This document shows, piece by piece, positions 6,674 to 15,477 of a stretch of 16,138 bases of DNA. Each line of letters begins with the position of its first letter. Within the stretch, counting starts at the first letter, position 1. Source of the DNA: an uncultured beta proteobacterium. Lineage in GTDB: Bacteria; Pseudomonadota; Gammaproteobacteria; Burkholderiales; SG8-39. The DNA lies in contig CADEDU010000065.1 in the NCBI GenBank assembly GCA_902826155.1, positions 4,154-20,291 on the forward strand. The letters run 5' to 3'. The notes beneath the pieces were generated by a model. The model was given only the letters and a program-made list of their open reading frames with translations, made no database searches and was not told the origin of the DNA. Position numbers and translations under genes: made by a program.

Positions 6674-7923
6674 TCACTTGCCGCGTCCATCGACTGTTTC
6701 GCCTGATTCTGGCGTTCGGATGGATCGTCGCGGCGCTCGCCGCGCAGTCCTGGAGTGGGGCGCCGTTGGCTGCGCAACCGAAGGGCGCGACACCGAGTAC
6801 TGCGCCCGCGCCCGACCAGGATCTGAAAGCTCTGCGCGAGCGGCTCGAGAAATTGCGCCGCGAAATGGCCGAAACCGAGCAGGGTCGCGGCGAGGCGGCC
6901 GATCAGCTGCGCACTACCGAGCGGACCATCTCCGAGTCGACCCGCAAGCTGCATGAGTTGCACAGCGCGCAGCGTGAAGCGCGTACCGCACTGCGCGCGA
7001 TCGACGAGCGTGCGCGCCGGGTCGAAGGCGAGGCACATGGCCGATCGCGCGATCTGGAGCGGGTCCTGTACTGGCGCCATGTGCATGGCGATAAGGACTT
7101 TCCTCGATTGCTGCTCTCGGGCGAGGATCCGCAGGCCATCAGCCGCGACCTGCATTACTACAGCTATATCGCCAAAGCACACGCTGATCTGATCCTGACG
7201 CTGCGTTCGAATGTCGATGAACTCAAGCAATTGGCCCAGGACGGACGCACCAAGAACGAAGAGTTGAACCGGCTGGAAGCCCAGGCACGCGAGCAGCGCG
7301 CGAAACTGGAGCGCGAGCGCTCCGAGTGGCGCAAGGTGCACGCGAATCTGTCGGGACAGCTGAAGGAGCAACAACGTACTCTGCAGACGCTTCGCGCCAA
7401 CGAGCAGCGGTTGACTCAGCTGGTCGAACGGCTTGCCCGGGCGCTGCGCGAACGCACCTTGCCCGGCCCGGCGCCGCGCGCCCCGGAGCGAAATGACAAA
7501 GTTCCTGAAGCCGGGCAAAGCCGGGGTGTATTCTCGTCGCTGCGTGGCCGTCTGCGTCTACCGGTGCGCGGCGATATCGTGGGAAGGTTCGGCAGCTCCC
7601 GCGCCGACGGTGGGCCTACCTGGAAAGGGGTCTTCATCCGTGCGGCTGAGGGCGAAGAAGTGCGAGCCGTAGCGAATGGTCGCGTGGTGTACGCCGAGTG
7701 GATGCGCGGCTTCGGCAACCTCCTGATCGTCGACCACGGCGAGGAGTACCTCAGCATCTATGGGTACAACGAGTCGGTGCTGCGCCGTGCCGGGGACACC
7801 GTCCGTCAAGGCGATGCGGTCGCTACGGTAGGTCGCAGCGGGGGCGTCGAGGAGGCCGGCTTATACTTTGAATTGCGGCATCAAGGCCGTCCGATCGATC
7901 CGCTCGGTTGGGTCGCCCGATAG
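6670..7923 (+). CDS. envC: EnvC-like murein hydrolase activator with degenerate LytM domain
   Basis: The 417-residue product has a signal sequence (hydrophobic about 11-26, likely cleaved near AQ at 36), long coiled coils (about 50-135 and 175-262), a basic/proline linker, and a C-terminal M23/LytM domain (about 295-417). EnvC proteins activate periplasmic amidases at the division septum. The LytM zinc ligands appear lost: WKGVFI replaces the usual HxGxD region and YFELRH replaces the HxH motif, as in non-catalytic EnvC. No ATG or GTG fits. TTG 6670 overlaps the gpmA stop (TTGA) and gives a complete signal peptide, implying translational coupling. ctpA follows after 92 bases. Confidence 0.9.
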   Translation: MITCRVHRLFRLILAFGWIVAALAAQSWSGAPLAAQPKGATPSTAPAPDQDLKALRERLEKLRREMAETEQGRGEAADQLRTTERTISESTRKLHELHSAQREARTALRAIDERARRVEGEAHGRSRDLERVLYWRHVHGDKDFPRLLLSGEDPQAISRDLHYYSYIAKAHADLILTLRSNVDELKQLAQDGRTKNEELNRLEAQAREQRAKLERERSEWRKVHANLSGQLKEQQRTLQTLRANEQRLTQLVERLARALRERTLPGPAPRAPERNDKVPEAGQSRGVFSSLRGRLRLPVRGDIVGRFGSSRADGGPTWKGVFIRAAEGEEVRAVANGRVVYAEWMRGFGNLLIVDHGEEYLSIYGYNESVLRRAGDTVRQGDAVATVGRSGGVEEAGLYFELRHQGRPIDPLGWVAR

Positions 7924-8015
7924 TAGGCAAACCACGCGGCAATGCGGAACAACTAGCGATTGGCAGGGTCTGTTCACGTCTGGGTCCGTTCGAGACCTTT
8001 TTTGGAGCACCTTTC

Positions 8016-9404
8016 ATGCGCAGCAAGCTCAAGCAGGTCAGTCTGGTGATGGTCGGTGTGCTCGCCGGCGTGTTGTTGAGCCTGAATTTCTCGGCGATCG
8101 CACAGCGCGAGTCGGGCCGGCTGCCACTGCCGGTGGACGATCTGCGCAACTTCGCCGAGGTATTCGGCGCGATCAAATCCAACTACGTGGAGCAGGTCGA
8201 AGACAAGCGCCTGATCAGCGAGGCCATAAACGGCATGCTGACCGGACTCGACCCGCACTCGGCTTACCTCGATCAGGAAGCCTTCAAGGAGCTCCAGGTG
8301 GGCACGCAGGGCCGCTTCGGCGGTCTTGGCATCGAGGTCGGCATGGAAGACGGCTTCGTCAAAGTCGTCTCGCCGATCGAGGACACCCCGGCCCATCGTG
8401 CGGGCATCAAGCCCGGCGATCTGATCATCAAGCTGGACGACACGTCGGTGAAGGGCATGTCGCTGAACGACGCGGTCAAGCGCATGCGCGGCCGTCCCAA
8501 GACCAGCATCACGCTCACCATCAGCCGCAAGGGTGAGACCAAGCCAATCGTCGTCACGCTGGTGCGCGAAGAGATTCAGGTGCAAAGCGTGAAGTCGAAG
8601 ACCATCGAACCGGGGTTCGGCTACGTGCGCATCTCGCAGTTCCAGGAGCAAACGAGCGAAGACTTGGTGCGCCACCTGAATCGCCTGTACAAGGAAGGGC
8701 AGCTCAAAGGGCTCGTGCTCGATCTGCGCAATGATCCAGGAGGCCTGCTGAACGGTGCCGTGGGCATCTCGGCGGCGTTCCTGCCGACCAAGTCTCTGGT
8801 GGTTTCGACCGATGGCCGCAATGAGGATGCCAAGCGCAAATACGTCGCATCGCCCGAAGACTACGTGCGAGCGCGCGGCGAGGACTTCCTGCGCAACCTG
8901 CCCGCCGGCGTGAAGACGGTGCCGATGGTCGTACTGGTGAACGGTGGTTCCGCGTCCGCCTCCGAAATCGTCGCCGGCGCGCTGCAGGACCACAAGCGCG
9001 CCACCATCATGGGCACGCAGACGTTCGGCAAAGGCTCAGTGCAAACGATCATGCCGCTGGGCAACAACACCGCGATCAAGCTCACCACCGCGCGCTACTT
9101 CACGCCCAGTGGTCGATCGATCCAGGCCAAGGGCATCGAGCCCGATTTCGTCGTCGAAGATCCTGATCAGCCGCAGACCGGGCGCGTGCGCGAGGCCGAT
9201 CTGCTCAAGCATCTCGAGAGCGACAAGGCGGCTGAGAAGAAGGACGAAGGCAAGCCCGCCACGCCGAAACCCGCGGCACCGTCGGCCCCCGCGGCCGATC
9301 GCAAACCGGTGGAGTTCGGATCGGCTGACGACTTTCAACTCAAACAGGCGATCAACCATCTTAAGGGTCAGCCGGTCGCCGCGAAGATGGCCGAAAAGAA
9401 CTGA
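8016..9404 (+). CDS. ctpA: S41-family C-terminal processing protease
   Basis: This 462-residue serine protease cleaves envelope proteins, often peptidoglycan hydrolases, near their C-terminus. An N-terminal hydrophobic signal or anchor (about 8-30) is followed by a PDZ domain (about 98-185, with GRFGGLGIEVGM and HRAGIKPGD) and the S41 catalytic domain. The Ser-Lys dyad is S314 in NGGSASASEIVAGAL and K339 in FGKGSVQ, 25 residues apart as in Prc and CtpB. The C-terminal tail is low-complexity, rich in Ala, Pro and Lys (about 404-430). ATG 8016 is preceded by GGAG nine bases away. The neighbouring EnvC-like gene suggests a joint role in cell-wall remodelling. A strong terminator follows. Confidence 0.95.
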   Translation: MRSKLKQVSLVMVGVLAGVLLSLNFSAIAQRESGRLPLPVDDLRNFAEVFGAIKSNYVEQVEDKRLISEAINGMLTGLDPHSAYLDQEAFKELQVGTQGRFGGLGIEVGMEDGFVKVVSPIEDTPAHRAGIKPGDLIIKLDDTSVKGMSLNDAVKRMRGRPKTSITLTISRKGETKPIVVTLVREEIQVQSVKSKTIEPGFGYVRISQFQEQTSEDLVRHLNRLYKEGQLKGLVLDLRNDPGGLLNGAVGISAAFLPTKSLVVSTDGRNEDAKRKYVASPEDYVRARGEDFLRNLPAGVKTVPMVVLVNGGSASASEIVAGALQDHKRATIMGTQTFGKGSVQTIMPLGNNTAIKLTTARYFTPSGRSIQAKGIEPDFVVEDPDQPQTGRVREADLLKHLESDKAAEKKDEGKPATPKPAAPSAPAADRKPVEFGSADDFQLKQAINHLKGQPVAAKMAEKN

Positions 9405-9413
9405 GCGGCACGT

Positions 9414-9455
9414 GCTTGCCGCCGTGTCTGCGTGACACGGCGGTGCATCGCAAGC
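9414..9455 (+). repeat. Large hairpin downstream of ctpA
   Basis: CCGCCGTGTC (9419-9428) and GACACGGCGG (9434-9443) form a perfect ten-base stem with a five-base TGCGT loop. Flanking GCTTGC (9414-9419) and GCAAGC (9450-9455) are also complementary and could extend or compete with it. It starts ten bases after the ctpA stop and precedes the terminator, so it may protect the transcript 3' end. Confidence 0.75.
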
Positions 9456-9460
9456 AGACA

Positions 9461-9487
9461 AGCCGGGCTCGCATGCCCGGCTTTTTT
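9461..9487 (+). terminator. Intrinsic terminator after ctpA
   Basis: AGCCGGGC (9461-9468), loop TCGCAT, and GCCCGGCT (9475-9482) form an eight-base GC-rich stem followed by six T residues (9482-9487). This is a textbook rho-independent terminator on the plus strand. It ends only 17 bases before the preferred moeB start, so moeB transcription either reads through or begins very close to its start codon. Confidence 0.9.
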
Positions 9488-9504
9488 GCGCCATGCTCGC
9501 GCGC

Positions 9505-10257
9505 ATGGACGACCAGCTGCTGCTTCGCTACTCGCGCCACGTGCTGCTGCCCGAAATCGGCATCGAAGGGCAGGAGCGCATCGCCGCGGCTCGGGTATTG
9601 ATCGTCGGAGCCGGTGGTCTGGGCTCGCCGGCCGCGCTTTATCTTGCTGCCGCTGGCGTGGGCGTGATCACGCTGGCCGACGCCGATACCGTCGATCTGA
9701 CGAACCTGCAGCGCCAGATCATGCATGCCACCGCCTCGGTCGGCCGAGCCAAAGTGGAATCAGGGCGTGAGGCGCTGCTGCGTCTGAATCCGCACATCCA
9801 GGTGGTGGCGCTCGCGGCGCGACTCGAGGGCGCGCTCCTCAACGAACAGGTCGCGCGGGCAGACGTAGTGCTCGATTGCACCGACAACTTCACCACGCGC
9901 CACGCCATCAATCGCGCATGCGTGCAACACCGGCGCCCGCTCGTGTCAGGCGCCGGGGTGCAGTTCGACGGGCAGCTGAGCGTGTTCGACTCCCGTCGCA
10001 GCGATAGTCCGTGCTACGCCTGCGTGTTTCCCGAAGCGCATCCGCCCGAAGACATTCGATGTGCGGTGATGGGCGTGTTCGCACCGGTCACGGGAATCGT
10101 CGGCACGATGCAGGCGGCGGAAACGCTCAAGCTCATCGCCGGAGCGGGCGAACCGGTGGTCGGGCGCTTGCTGCTCATCGACGCGCGCAGCATGTCGTGG
10201 GAGACGATCCGGGTGCGACGCGATTCAGCTTGCGAGGTATGCCGCGCGGTCGATTAG
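9505..10257 (+). CDS. moeB: MoeB/ThiF/HesA-family adenylyltransferase
   Basis: This E1-like enzyme adenylates the C-terminal glycine of a small sulfur carrier (MoaD or ThiS) for molybdopterin or thiazole synthesis. The 250-residue protein has the nucleotide-binding GAGGLGS, the DADTVDLTNLQRQ segment, and the DCTDNF motif. Zinc cysteines are C170/C173 (CYAC) and C243/C246 (CEVC). The conserved cysteine in DIRCAVMGVFAP corresponds to the one before the crossover loop. There is no rhodanese domain, unlike MOCS3-type homologues. ATG 9505 (MDDQLLLRYSRH) is preferred over ATG 9493, which adds MLAR. No moaD or thiS is nearby, so MoeB versus ThiF cannot be settled. It converges on slmA with two bases between stops. 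Confidence 0.9.
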   Translation: MDDQLLLRYSRHVLLPEIGIEGQERIAAARVLIVGAGGLGSPAALYLAAAGVGVITLADADTVDLTNLQRQIMHATASVGRAKVESGREALLRLNPHIQVVALAARLEGALLNEQVARADVVLDCTDNFTTRHAINRACVQHRRPLVSGAGVQFDGQLSVFDSRRSDSPCYACVFPEAHPPEDIRCAVMGVFAPVTGIVGTMQAAETLKLIAGAGEPVVGRLLLIDARSMSWETIRVRRDSACEVCRAVD

Positions 10258-10259
10258 CG

Positions 10260-10829
10260 TCAAAGCAGGTGCGGCCACTGCTTCTCCCACTGTTCGCTCG
10301 GTTGCCGCTTGAAACCCGATTTCGCGAACAGGTGCCAGCGCCCGATCACATAGCAAAGCAAGATATTGGCGCGCGCCGCCGGATCTTCCTCGGTGGCCGT
10401 TCCAGTCGCCGTGGCGACCCGCAGGCACTGCTTCAGCGTGGACTCCAGCCGGTCGTGCAATTGATTGATGCGGGCCTGCAAGCGCTCGTCCTCGTTCACC
10501 AGGGCATCGCCGTTGAGCACGCGTGTCATCCCGGGATTCTTCTCGGCGAAGCCAAGGAGCATCGGCAGGATCGCCTTGAGCTGCTTGTGGGGATCCTGCT
10601 CTTCGATCTGAATCTTGTTGATCAGCCCGAACACGGTCTGCTCGATGAATTCGATCAGACCTTCGAACATCTGCGCCTTGCTGGCGAAGTGCCGATAAAG
10701 CGCTGCTTCGGAGACCTGCAGTTTGGCGGCCAGCGCGGCGGTCGTGATGCGCTCACCCTTGGGGTCTTGCAGCATTTCGGCGAGCGTCTGGAGGATCTGG
10801 AGCTTGCGTTCGCCGGATCGGGGGGCCAT
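10260..10829 (-). CDS. slmA: Nucleoid occlusion factor SlmA, TetR family
   Basis: SlmA binds chromosomal sites and antagonises FtsZ ring assembly over the nucleoid. The 189-residue protein is close to family length. It has an N-terminal TetR helix-turn-helix (about 28-48, ITTAALAAKLQVSEAALYRHF region) and a C-terminal dimer domain ending in KRQPSEQWEKQWPHLL, typical of SlmA. The FASKAQMFEGLIEFIE segment is also characteristic. An alternative call is a generic TetR repressor, but the C-terminal sequence favours SlmA. ATG 10829 lacks a strong ribosome site. On the minus strand TAGAAT at 10864-10859 is a candidate -10, with an imperfect palindrome just upstream. Confidence 0.92.
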   Translation of the reverse strand: MAPRSGERKLQILQTLAEMLQDPKGERITTAALAAKLQVSEAALYRHFASKAQMFEGLIEFIEQTVFGLINKIQIEEQDPHKQLKAILPMLLGFAEKNPGMTRVLNGDALVNEDERLQARINQLHDRLESTLKQCLRVATATGTATEEDPAARANILLCYVIGRWHLFAKSGFKRQPSEQWEKQWPHLL

Positions 10830-10858
10830 GCGCAGGACTCATTCTTGGCGGGGGGGCG

Positions 10859-10895
10859 ATTCTACCGAAATCGGCGCCTCTATGTGAGCGCTTGC
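10859..10895 (-). promoter_or_regulatory. Candidate slmA promoter with overlapping operator-like sequence
   Basis: TAGAAT on the minus strand (10864-10859) fits a -10 hexamer about 30 bases upstream of the slmA ATG. An imperfect palindrome, GTGAGCGCTTGC on the plus strand (10884-10895), overlaps the -35 position. It shares the GTGAG half with the SlmA binding consensus GTGAGTACTCAC. Autoregulation is a possibility only. Confidence 0.35.
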
Positions 10896-10901
10896 TAGCT
10901 T

Positions 10902-10913
10902 CCCCGATCGGGG
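10902..10913. repeat. 12-base perfect palindrome
   Basis: CCCCGATCGGGG is a perfect palindrome in the gap between the HAD gene's 3' end and slmA's promoter region. It could fold as a short hairpin but has no T-run, so terminator function is doubtful. Confidence 0.4.
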
Positions 10914-10964
10914 GTGCGGCTCGCTCAAGACAAGCGGCCGGGCGCCACAAGTTCTGCACCTTCG

Positions 10965-11624
10965 CTACAAGCCGAAGGCCCCGACTCGACGCGCCAACTG
11001 CGAGATCGTTCGCACTTTCAGGTCCACGTGGCGCGGCATCGCCGCATCGCGCTCGACCCAGACCGTGCGCATGCCCAGCCGCTTCGCCGTGCGCAGGTTG
11101 TCGATCGAGTCCTCGACCATGATCGAGCGCGCTGGTTGCAGCCGTTCAACGCTGAGAACGGCGCGAAAACCGCTGATCGCCGGCTTGGCGTGAAAGCCGA
11201 CCGACTCGATGCTGTAGACGGCCTGAAACATCGTGGCGATGCCAAGGTGCTCCAGCACGCGCTCGATGTAGAACAGCGGCGCGTTGGAGTACACAATGCG
11301 CCGGCCAGGTAACCGGCCCAGCGTGCGGCGCAATCCGGGCTCCCACCGAAGCATCGCGCCCAGATCGTCGAACTGGTGCGTATGCCAGAGGAAGTGGCGC
11401 GGATCGGTGCCATGGTGATGCATCAAGCCGCGCAGTGTGGCGCCGTGCGTCCGTACGTAGCGCGCACGCAAAGCGTTGGCGGCAGCGTCGTCCAAGTCGA
11501 GCTGCCGCGCCACGTAGCGCGTCATAGCGCGATCGATGTGCGGCATCACGTGGGGACGCGTGTCGTGCAGCGTATTGTCGAGATCGAACACCCAGGTCAG
11601 GGGACGCATGAAGACCTTGCTCAT
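10965..11624 (-). CDS. HAD-superfamily hydrolase, pyrimidine 5'-nucleotidase type
   Basis: The 219-residue protein has all four HAD motifs: DLDNTL with nucleophile D14 and acid D16, VYSNAP (motif II), a lysine in FHAKPAI (motif III), and VEDSIDN (motif IV). The WVFDLDNTLHDTRPHVM start and the helical cap resemble SDT1/PHM8-type pyrimidine 5'-nucleotidases, which dephosphorylate UMP or CMP; substrate remains inferred. ATG 11624 (MSKVFMRP) is used here. ATG 11609 is a real alternative, as AAGG lies seven bases before it. The frame could extend upstream to 11711, but this would overlap the divergent M15 gene. slmA lies 135 bases downstream on the same strand. Confidence 0.88.
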   Translation of the reverse strand: MSKVFMRPLTWVFDLDNTLHDTRPHVMPHIDRAMTRYVARQLDLDDAAANALRARYVRTHGATLRGLMHHHGTDPRHFLWHTHQFDDLGAMLRWEPGLRRTLGRLPGRRIVYSNAPLFYIERVLEHLGIATMFQAVYSIESVGFHAKPAISGFRAVLSVERLQPARSIMVEDSIDNLRTAKRLGMRTVWVERDAAMPRHVDLKVRTISQLARRVGAFGL

Positions 11625-11683
11625 CGCCGACCGAGCGTGCCGCGGTACGCTTGATTGATGCCATCCGCCGCCACGCTCGCATC

Positions 11684-11689
11684 TAAAAT
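11684..11689 (+). promoter_or_regulatory. Candidate -10 element just before the M15 peptidase gene
   Basis: TAAAAT lies six bases before the GTG start at 11696. If used, transcription would begin at or next to the start codon and give a leaderless mRNA. No good -35 is seen at 17-base spacing. Confidence 0.35.
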
Positions 11690-11695
11690 TGGCGC

Positions 11696-12184
11696 GTGAG
11701 CCACGCAGCACGTCCGCCCGCCCCTTCGCGCCTGTCGCGCCACTTCAGCTTGGCCGAGCTTTGTCGCTCCGAGACGGCGCAAGCCGAGGGTATCGACAAC
11801 ACGCCACCGGCCGAACTCCTTCCGAACCTGCGGCGACTCGCTCTGGGGCTGGACGAGGTTCATGAACTGCTCGGCCAACCGCTGGACATCTCCAGCGGTT
11901 ATCGCTGCCCGGCGCTGAATCGTCGGGTCGGCGGCGTTCCTGCCTCGCAGCACACACTGGGGCTCGCCGCGGACTTCTGCGCGCCGGCGTTCGGCGAGCC
12001 GATCGGCGTTGCCGTGGCGATCTGCCGCTCGCCGGTCGTGTTCGATCAGCTCATCCTCGAATTCGGCCGATGGGTGCATCTTTCGTTCGCGCCTGTCCCG
12101 CGTCGACGCACGCTGACGCTCTACAGCTCCGCGCAAGGGTTTCTGGAAGGCATCTGGTCGCCCGTTGGCGAGCGGTTGGCCTGA
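11696..12184 (+). CDS. M15-type zinc D-Ala-D-Ala carboxypeptidase-like protein
   Basis: The 162-residue product resembles the small M15 peptidases that cleave D-Ala-containing peptidoglycan peptides, including phage endolysins. The family signature SSGYRCPALNRRVGG is followed by the zinc ligands H86 and D93 in SQHTLGLAADF and by H128 in WVHLSF. The N-terminal LSRHFSLAELCRSETA helix is typical. There is no signal peptide or membrane segment, so it would need another export route or act during lysis. The start is GTG 11696, with no ribosome site but a TAAAAT six bases upstream. It is alone on the plus strand between leftward genes and ends three bases before the argB stop, which suggests a later insertion, perhaps from a phage. 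Confidence 0.88.
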   Translation: MSHAARPPAPSRLSRHFSLAELCRSETAQAEGIDNTPPAELLPNLRRLALGLDEVHELLGQPLDISSGYRCPALNRRVGGVPASQHTLGLAADFCAPAFGEPIGVAVAICRSPVVFDQLILEFGRWVHLSFAPVPRRRTLTLYSSAQGFLEGIWSPVGERLA

Positions 12185-12187
12185 GCC

Positions 12188-13126
<939 letters not shown>

Positions 13127-13151
13127 TCAGACGAAACGACCGTCCGACCGC

Positions 13152-13187
13152 AAAGAAACGGGCGAGCGGATCGCTCCGTTCGCCCGT
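13152..13187 (-). terminator. Hairpin with T-rich tail after hsp20
   Basis: ACGGGCGAGCGGA (13158-13170) and TCCGTTCGCCCGT (13175-13187) form a 13-base stem with one G-T pair and a four-base loop. Read on the minus strand, the stem is followed by TTTCTTTG, a T-rich tract. This fits an intrinsic terminator for hsp20 placed before the argB promoter. A second GC-rich hairpin (13218-13247, GAGGCGCG and CGCGCCTC arms) lies between it and the hsp20 stop. Confidence 0.7.
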
Positions 13188-13255
13188 GGGCCGGGACCAG
13201 CTCCCGGCCGTCACAAGGAGGCGCGCGCGTTCGCTCGCACGCGCCTCGGGGATGC

Positions 13256-13693
13256 CTAGTGGACGGTCAGCTGCCTGGCAGCCGCACTCTTGCGCGGCAA
13301 CGTCAGCTCAAGCACGCCGTCGTTGAACTTGGCTTCGGCACGCTCGAGATCGATCTCGGCACCCAGGCGGATCGAGCGCGAGAACTTGCCGGCATAACGC
13401 TCGCTGTAGACGACGCGCTCGCCTTCCTTCTGCTCCGATTCGCGCCTGACTTGCGCGCTGATCGACAGCACATCGCCGTCGACGCTCACGTTGATGTCTT
13501 CCTTGCGCGCGCCCGGAAGTTCCGCACGCACTTTGTAGACGCCGTTGTGATCGAGGACTTCGATGCGCGGCGCGAGGCTCGCACCTTCTTGCATCGCGCT
13601 CGCGCGCGTTACCGGTTGCACGAAAATGCCGCGCAAAAGGTCGTCGAAAATGTCGCGGACCGCAGGCACCGATTCATAACGAGCAATGTTCAT
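13256..13693 (-). CDS. Small heat-shock protein, Hsp20/alpha-crystallin family
   Basis: Small heat-shock proteins bind unfolding clients without ATP and hold them for refolding. The 145-residue protein has an N-terminal arm (1-39) and an alpha-crystallin domain (about 40-135) with VYKVRAELPGARKEDINVSV. It closes with the conserved A-x-x-x-N-G-V-L motif in AKFNDGVLELTLPR and a short tail. The usual C-terminal I-x-I anchoring motif is not seen in the tail, which ends RQLTVH; LTV may substitute. ATG 13693 is preceded by GGAGA. A sigma-32-like promoter lies about 50 bases upstream, which fits heat induction. Confidence 0.95.
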   Translation of the reverse strand: MNIARYESVPAVRDIFDDLLRGIFVQPVTRASAMQEGASLAPRIEVLDHNGVYKVRAELPGARKEDINVSVDGDVLSISAQVRRESEQKEGERVVYSERYAGKFSRSIRLGAEIDLERAEAKFNDGVLELTLPRKSAAARQLTVH

Positions 13694-13739
13694 TTGAGTC
13701 TCCGTTGAGTGGGATGGGCTGCGTTGCCCTGTGGCGCTA

Positions 13740-13767
13740 AGATCCGGGCGCAACCGCGTGTTTCAAG
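13740..13767 (-). promoter_or_regulatory. Sigma-32-like heat-shock promoter of hsp20
   Basis: On the minus strand CTTGAAA (13767-13761) matches the sigma-32 -35 core exactly. After 13 bases comes CCGGATCT (13747-13740), which matches five of the seven fixed positions of CCCCATNT. The spacing fits the known range, and it sits about 47 bases upstream of the hsp20 start. Confidence 0.65.
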
Positions 13768-13882
13768 CCGGGTTCGCCACGAGGCCTGCGAAAAATCCCT
13801 CGATGACCGGCATGCGCTGGATCTTGAAAACTGCGCGCGGCACCCCAAGCAAGGCGTTCAGCGCGCATGGAGGAGACGGACG

Positions 13883-14098
13883 ATGGACCAGCCAGCTTCG
13901 ATGCGTAGCTCGTCAGCGGAGCGTTGCGCCAGATGCGGCGCCCCGTTCAGCTGCGCCATGCGCGATCCGAGTGGCGGCAATGAGCCGTGCTGGTGTACTC
14001 GCGAACCGGTGCGAACGCCCGATCCGCGCTACGCGAGTTGCCTGTGCCCCGAGTGTCTTCGGGGGCAACTCGACGAAGCTTCCCAAGCCAGCGCCTGA
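13883..14098 (+). CDS. Small cysteine-rich CWC-family protein
   Basis: The 71-residue product has eight cysteines (C15, C18, C24, C36, C38, C53, C55, C58), arranged as C-x2-C, C-x5-C, CWC and C-x-C-x2-C. The C36-W-C38 triplet is the signature of the Cys-rich CWC family, whose function is unknown to me. The pattern suggests one or two structural zinc or other metal sites. ATG 13883 is preceded by GGAGGAGA at a suitable distance, a strong ribosome site; the frame is open further upstream but without sensible coding. It is divergent from hsp20 (190 bases) and converges on hslU. Confidence 0.8.
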   Translation: MDQPASMRSSSAERCARCGAPFSCAMRDPSGGNEPCWCTREPVRTPDPRYASCLCPECLRGQLDEASQASA

Positions 14099-14137
14099 GC
14101 TCGAAGCACCGGACCGATTGGAAGCTACGAGGCTTAC

Positions 14138-15472
14138 CTACAGGACGTACCGGGCCAGATCCTGCTTCTGCGCGAGTTCCTTCAGGCGGACGTCGACGTA
14201 GGCCGCGTCGATGACCATCGTTTCGCCCGACTGCGAGCCGGCATCGAACGAAATTTCTTCGAGCAGACGCTCTAGCACCGTGTAGAGCCGGCGAGCGCCG
14301 ATGTTCTCGGTGCGCTCGTTTACCGAATGCGCGATTTCGGCGATGCGCCGGATCGCGTCCGGGGCGAACGACAACTGCAGATTCTCGGTTTGCATCAGTG
14401 CCGAGTACTGAGTCGTCAGGCACGCATCGGTCTTGGTGAGGATCTGCTCGAAGTCGTCGACCGAGAGCGAAGCGAGTTCGACGCGAATCGGCAGCCGCCC
14501 TTGCAGCTCCGGGATCAGATCGGACGGTTTCGACAAGTGAAACGCGCCGCTGGCGATGAACAGAACGTGATCGGTCTTCACCATGCCGTACTTGGTCGAC
14601 ACGGTCGTCCCTTCGACCAGCGGTAGCAGGTCGCGCTGCACGCCTTCGCGCGACACGTCCGCGCCATGCGCTTCCGACCGGCTGGTGATCTTGTCGATCT
14701 CGTCGAGGAACACGATGCCGTTCTGCTCGGCGTTGGCCAGTGCCCGGACCTTCAGATCGTCGTCGTTGACCAGCCGGGCCGCCTCCTCATCGGTGAGCAG
14801 GCGCATCGCTTCCTTGATCGGCAGCTTGCGCAGCTTCTTGCGTGCACCGGCGACGTTCTGGAACATGCTCTGGATCTGCTGGGTGAGCTCTTCCATGCCG
14901 TGCGGCGCGAGAATCTCCATCTGCGGTTGCGACGCGGACACTTCGAGCTCGATTTCCTGCTGATCGAGCTGCCCTTCGCGCAACTTCTTGCGGAACTTCT
15001 GTCGCGCCGCCGACTCGGGTGATTCCCGCTCGAGGCCCGCGCCGAATCCCGCGTCGCGCGCCGGGGGCAGTAACGCGTCGAGAATGCGTTCCTCGGCGAA
15101 TTCCTCGGCGCGGGTACGCACCTGGCGCATTGCGGTCTCGCGCGTTTGCTTGATGCTGATCTCGACCAGATCGCGAATGATCGTGTCGACGTCGCGTCCG
15201 ACGTAGCCCACCTCGGTGAACTTGGTTGCCTCGACCTTGATGAACGGCGCATCGGCAAGCTTGGCCAGACGCCGGGCGATCTCGGTCTTGCCCACCCCGG
15301 TAGGTCCGATCATCAGGATGTTCTTGGGCGTGATCTCATGACGGAGCGGCTCGGGTACCTGCTGGCGTCGCCAACGATTGCGCAATGCGATGGCGACGGC
15401 GCGCTTGGCTTTGTGTTGGCCGATGATGTGCTTGTCCAGCTCGTGGACGATCTCTTTCGGGGTCATCGTCAT
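14138..15472 (-). CDS. hslU: ATP-dependent protease ATPase subunit HslU
   Basis: HslU is the hexameric AAA+ unfoldase that feeds substrates to the HslV peptidase. The 444-residue length is normal. The Walker A motif GPTGVGKT lies at 56-63, the pore loop is GYVGRD, and Walker B is [10 protein letters not shown]. The insertion (I) domain covers about residues 110-245. The sensor-2 region holds the arginine stretch [19 protein letters not shown], and the extreme C-terminus ARYVL is the tail that inserts into HslV. The start is ATG 15472 (MTMTPKEIV); ATG 15466 is a close alternative. It begins five bases after the hslV stop, so the two are one operon. Confidence 0.98.
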   Translation of the reverse strand: MTMTPKEIVHELDKHIIGQHKAKRAVAIALRNRWRRQQVPEPLRHEITPKNILMIGPTGVGKTEIARRLAKLADAPFIKVEATKFTEVGYVGRDVDTIIRDLVEISIKQTRETAMRQVRTRAEEFAEERILDALLPPARDAGFGAGLERESPESAARQKFRKKLREGQLDQQEIELEVSASQPQMEILAPHGMEELTQQIQSMFQNVAGARKKLRKLPIKEAMRLLTDEEAARLVNDDDLKVRALANAEQNGIVFLDEIDKITSRSEAHGADVSREGVQRDLLPLVEGTTVSTKYGMVKTDHVLFIASGAFHLSKPSDLIPELQGRLPIRVELASLSVDDFEQILTKTDACLTTQYSALMQTENLQLSFAPDAIRRIAEIAHSVNERTENIGARRLYTVLERLLEEISFDAGSQSGETMVIDAAYVDVRLKELAQKQDLARYVL

Positions 15473-15477
15473 GGGCG

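Noticed and set aside
6652..8993. Long minus-strand open frames of 288 and 339 residues opposite envC and ctpA
   Set aside because: They mirror coding sequence of recognised proteins, lack conserved motifs and ribosome sites.
10011..10898. 295-residue plus-strand frame opposite slmA
   Set aside because: It starts inside moeB and crosses slmA antisense; SlmA is clearly the coding frame.
10902..10913. CCCCGATCGGGG as terminator of the HAD gene
   Set aside because: The loop would be too small when fully paired and no T-rich tail follows in either direction.
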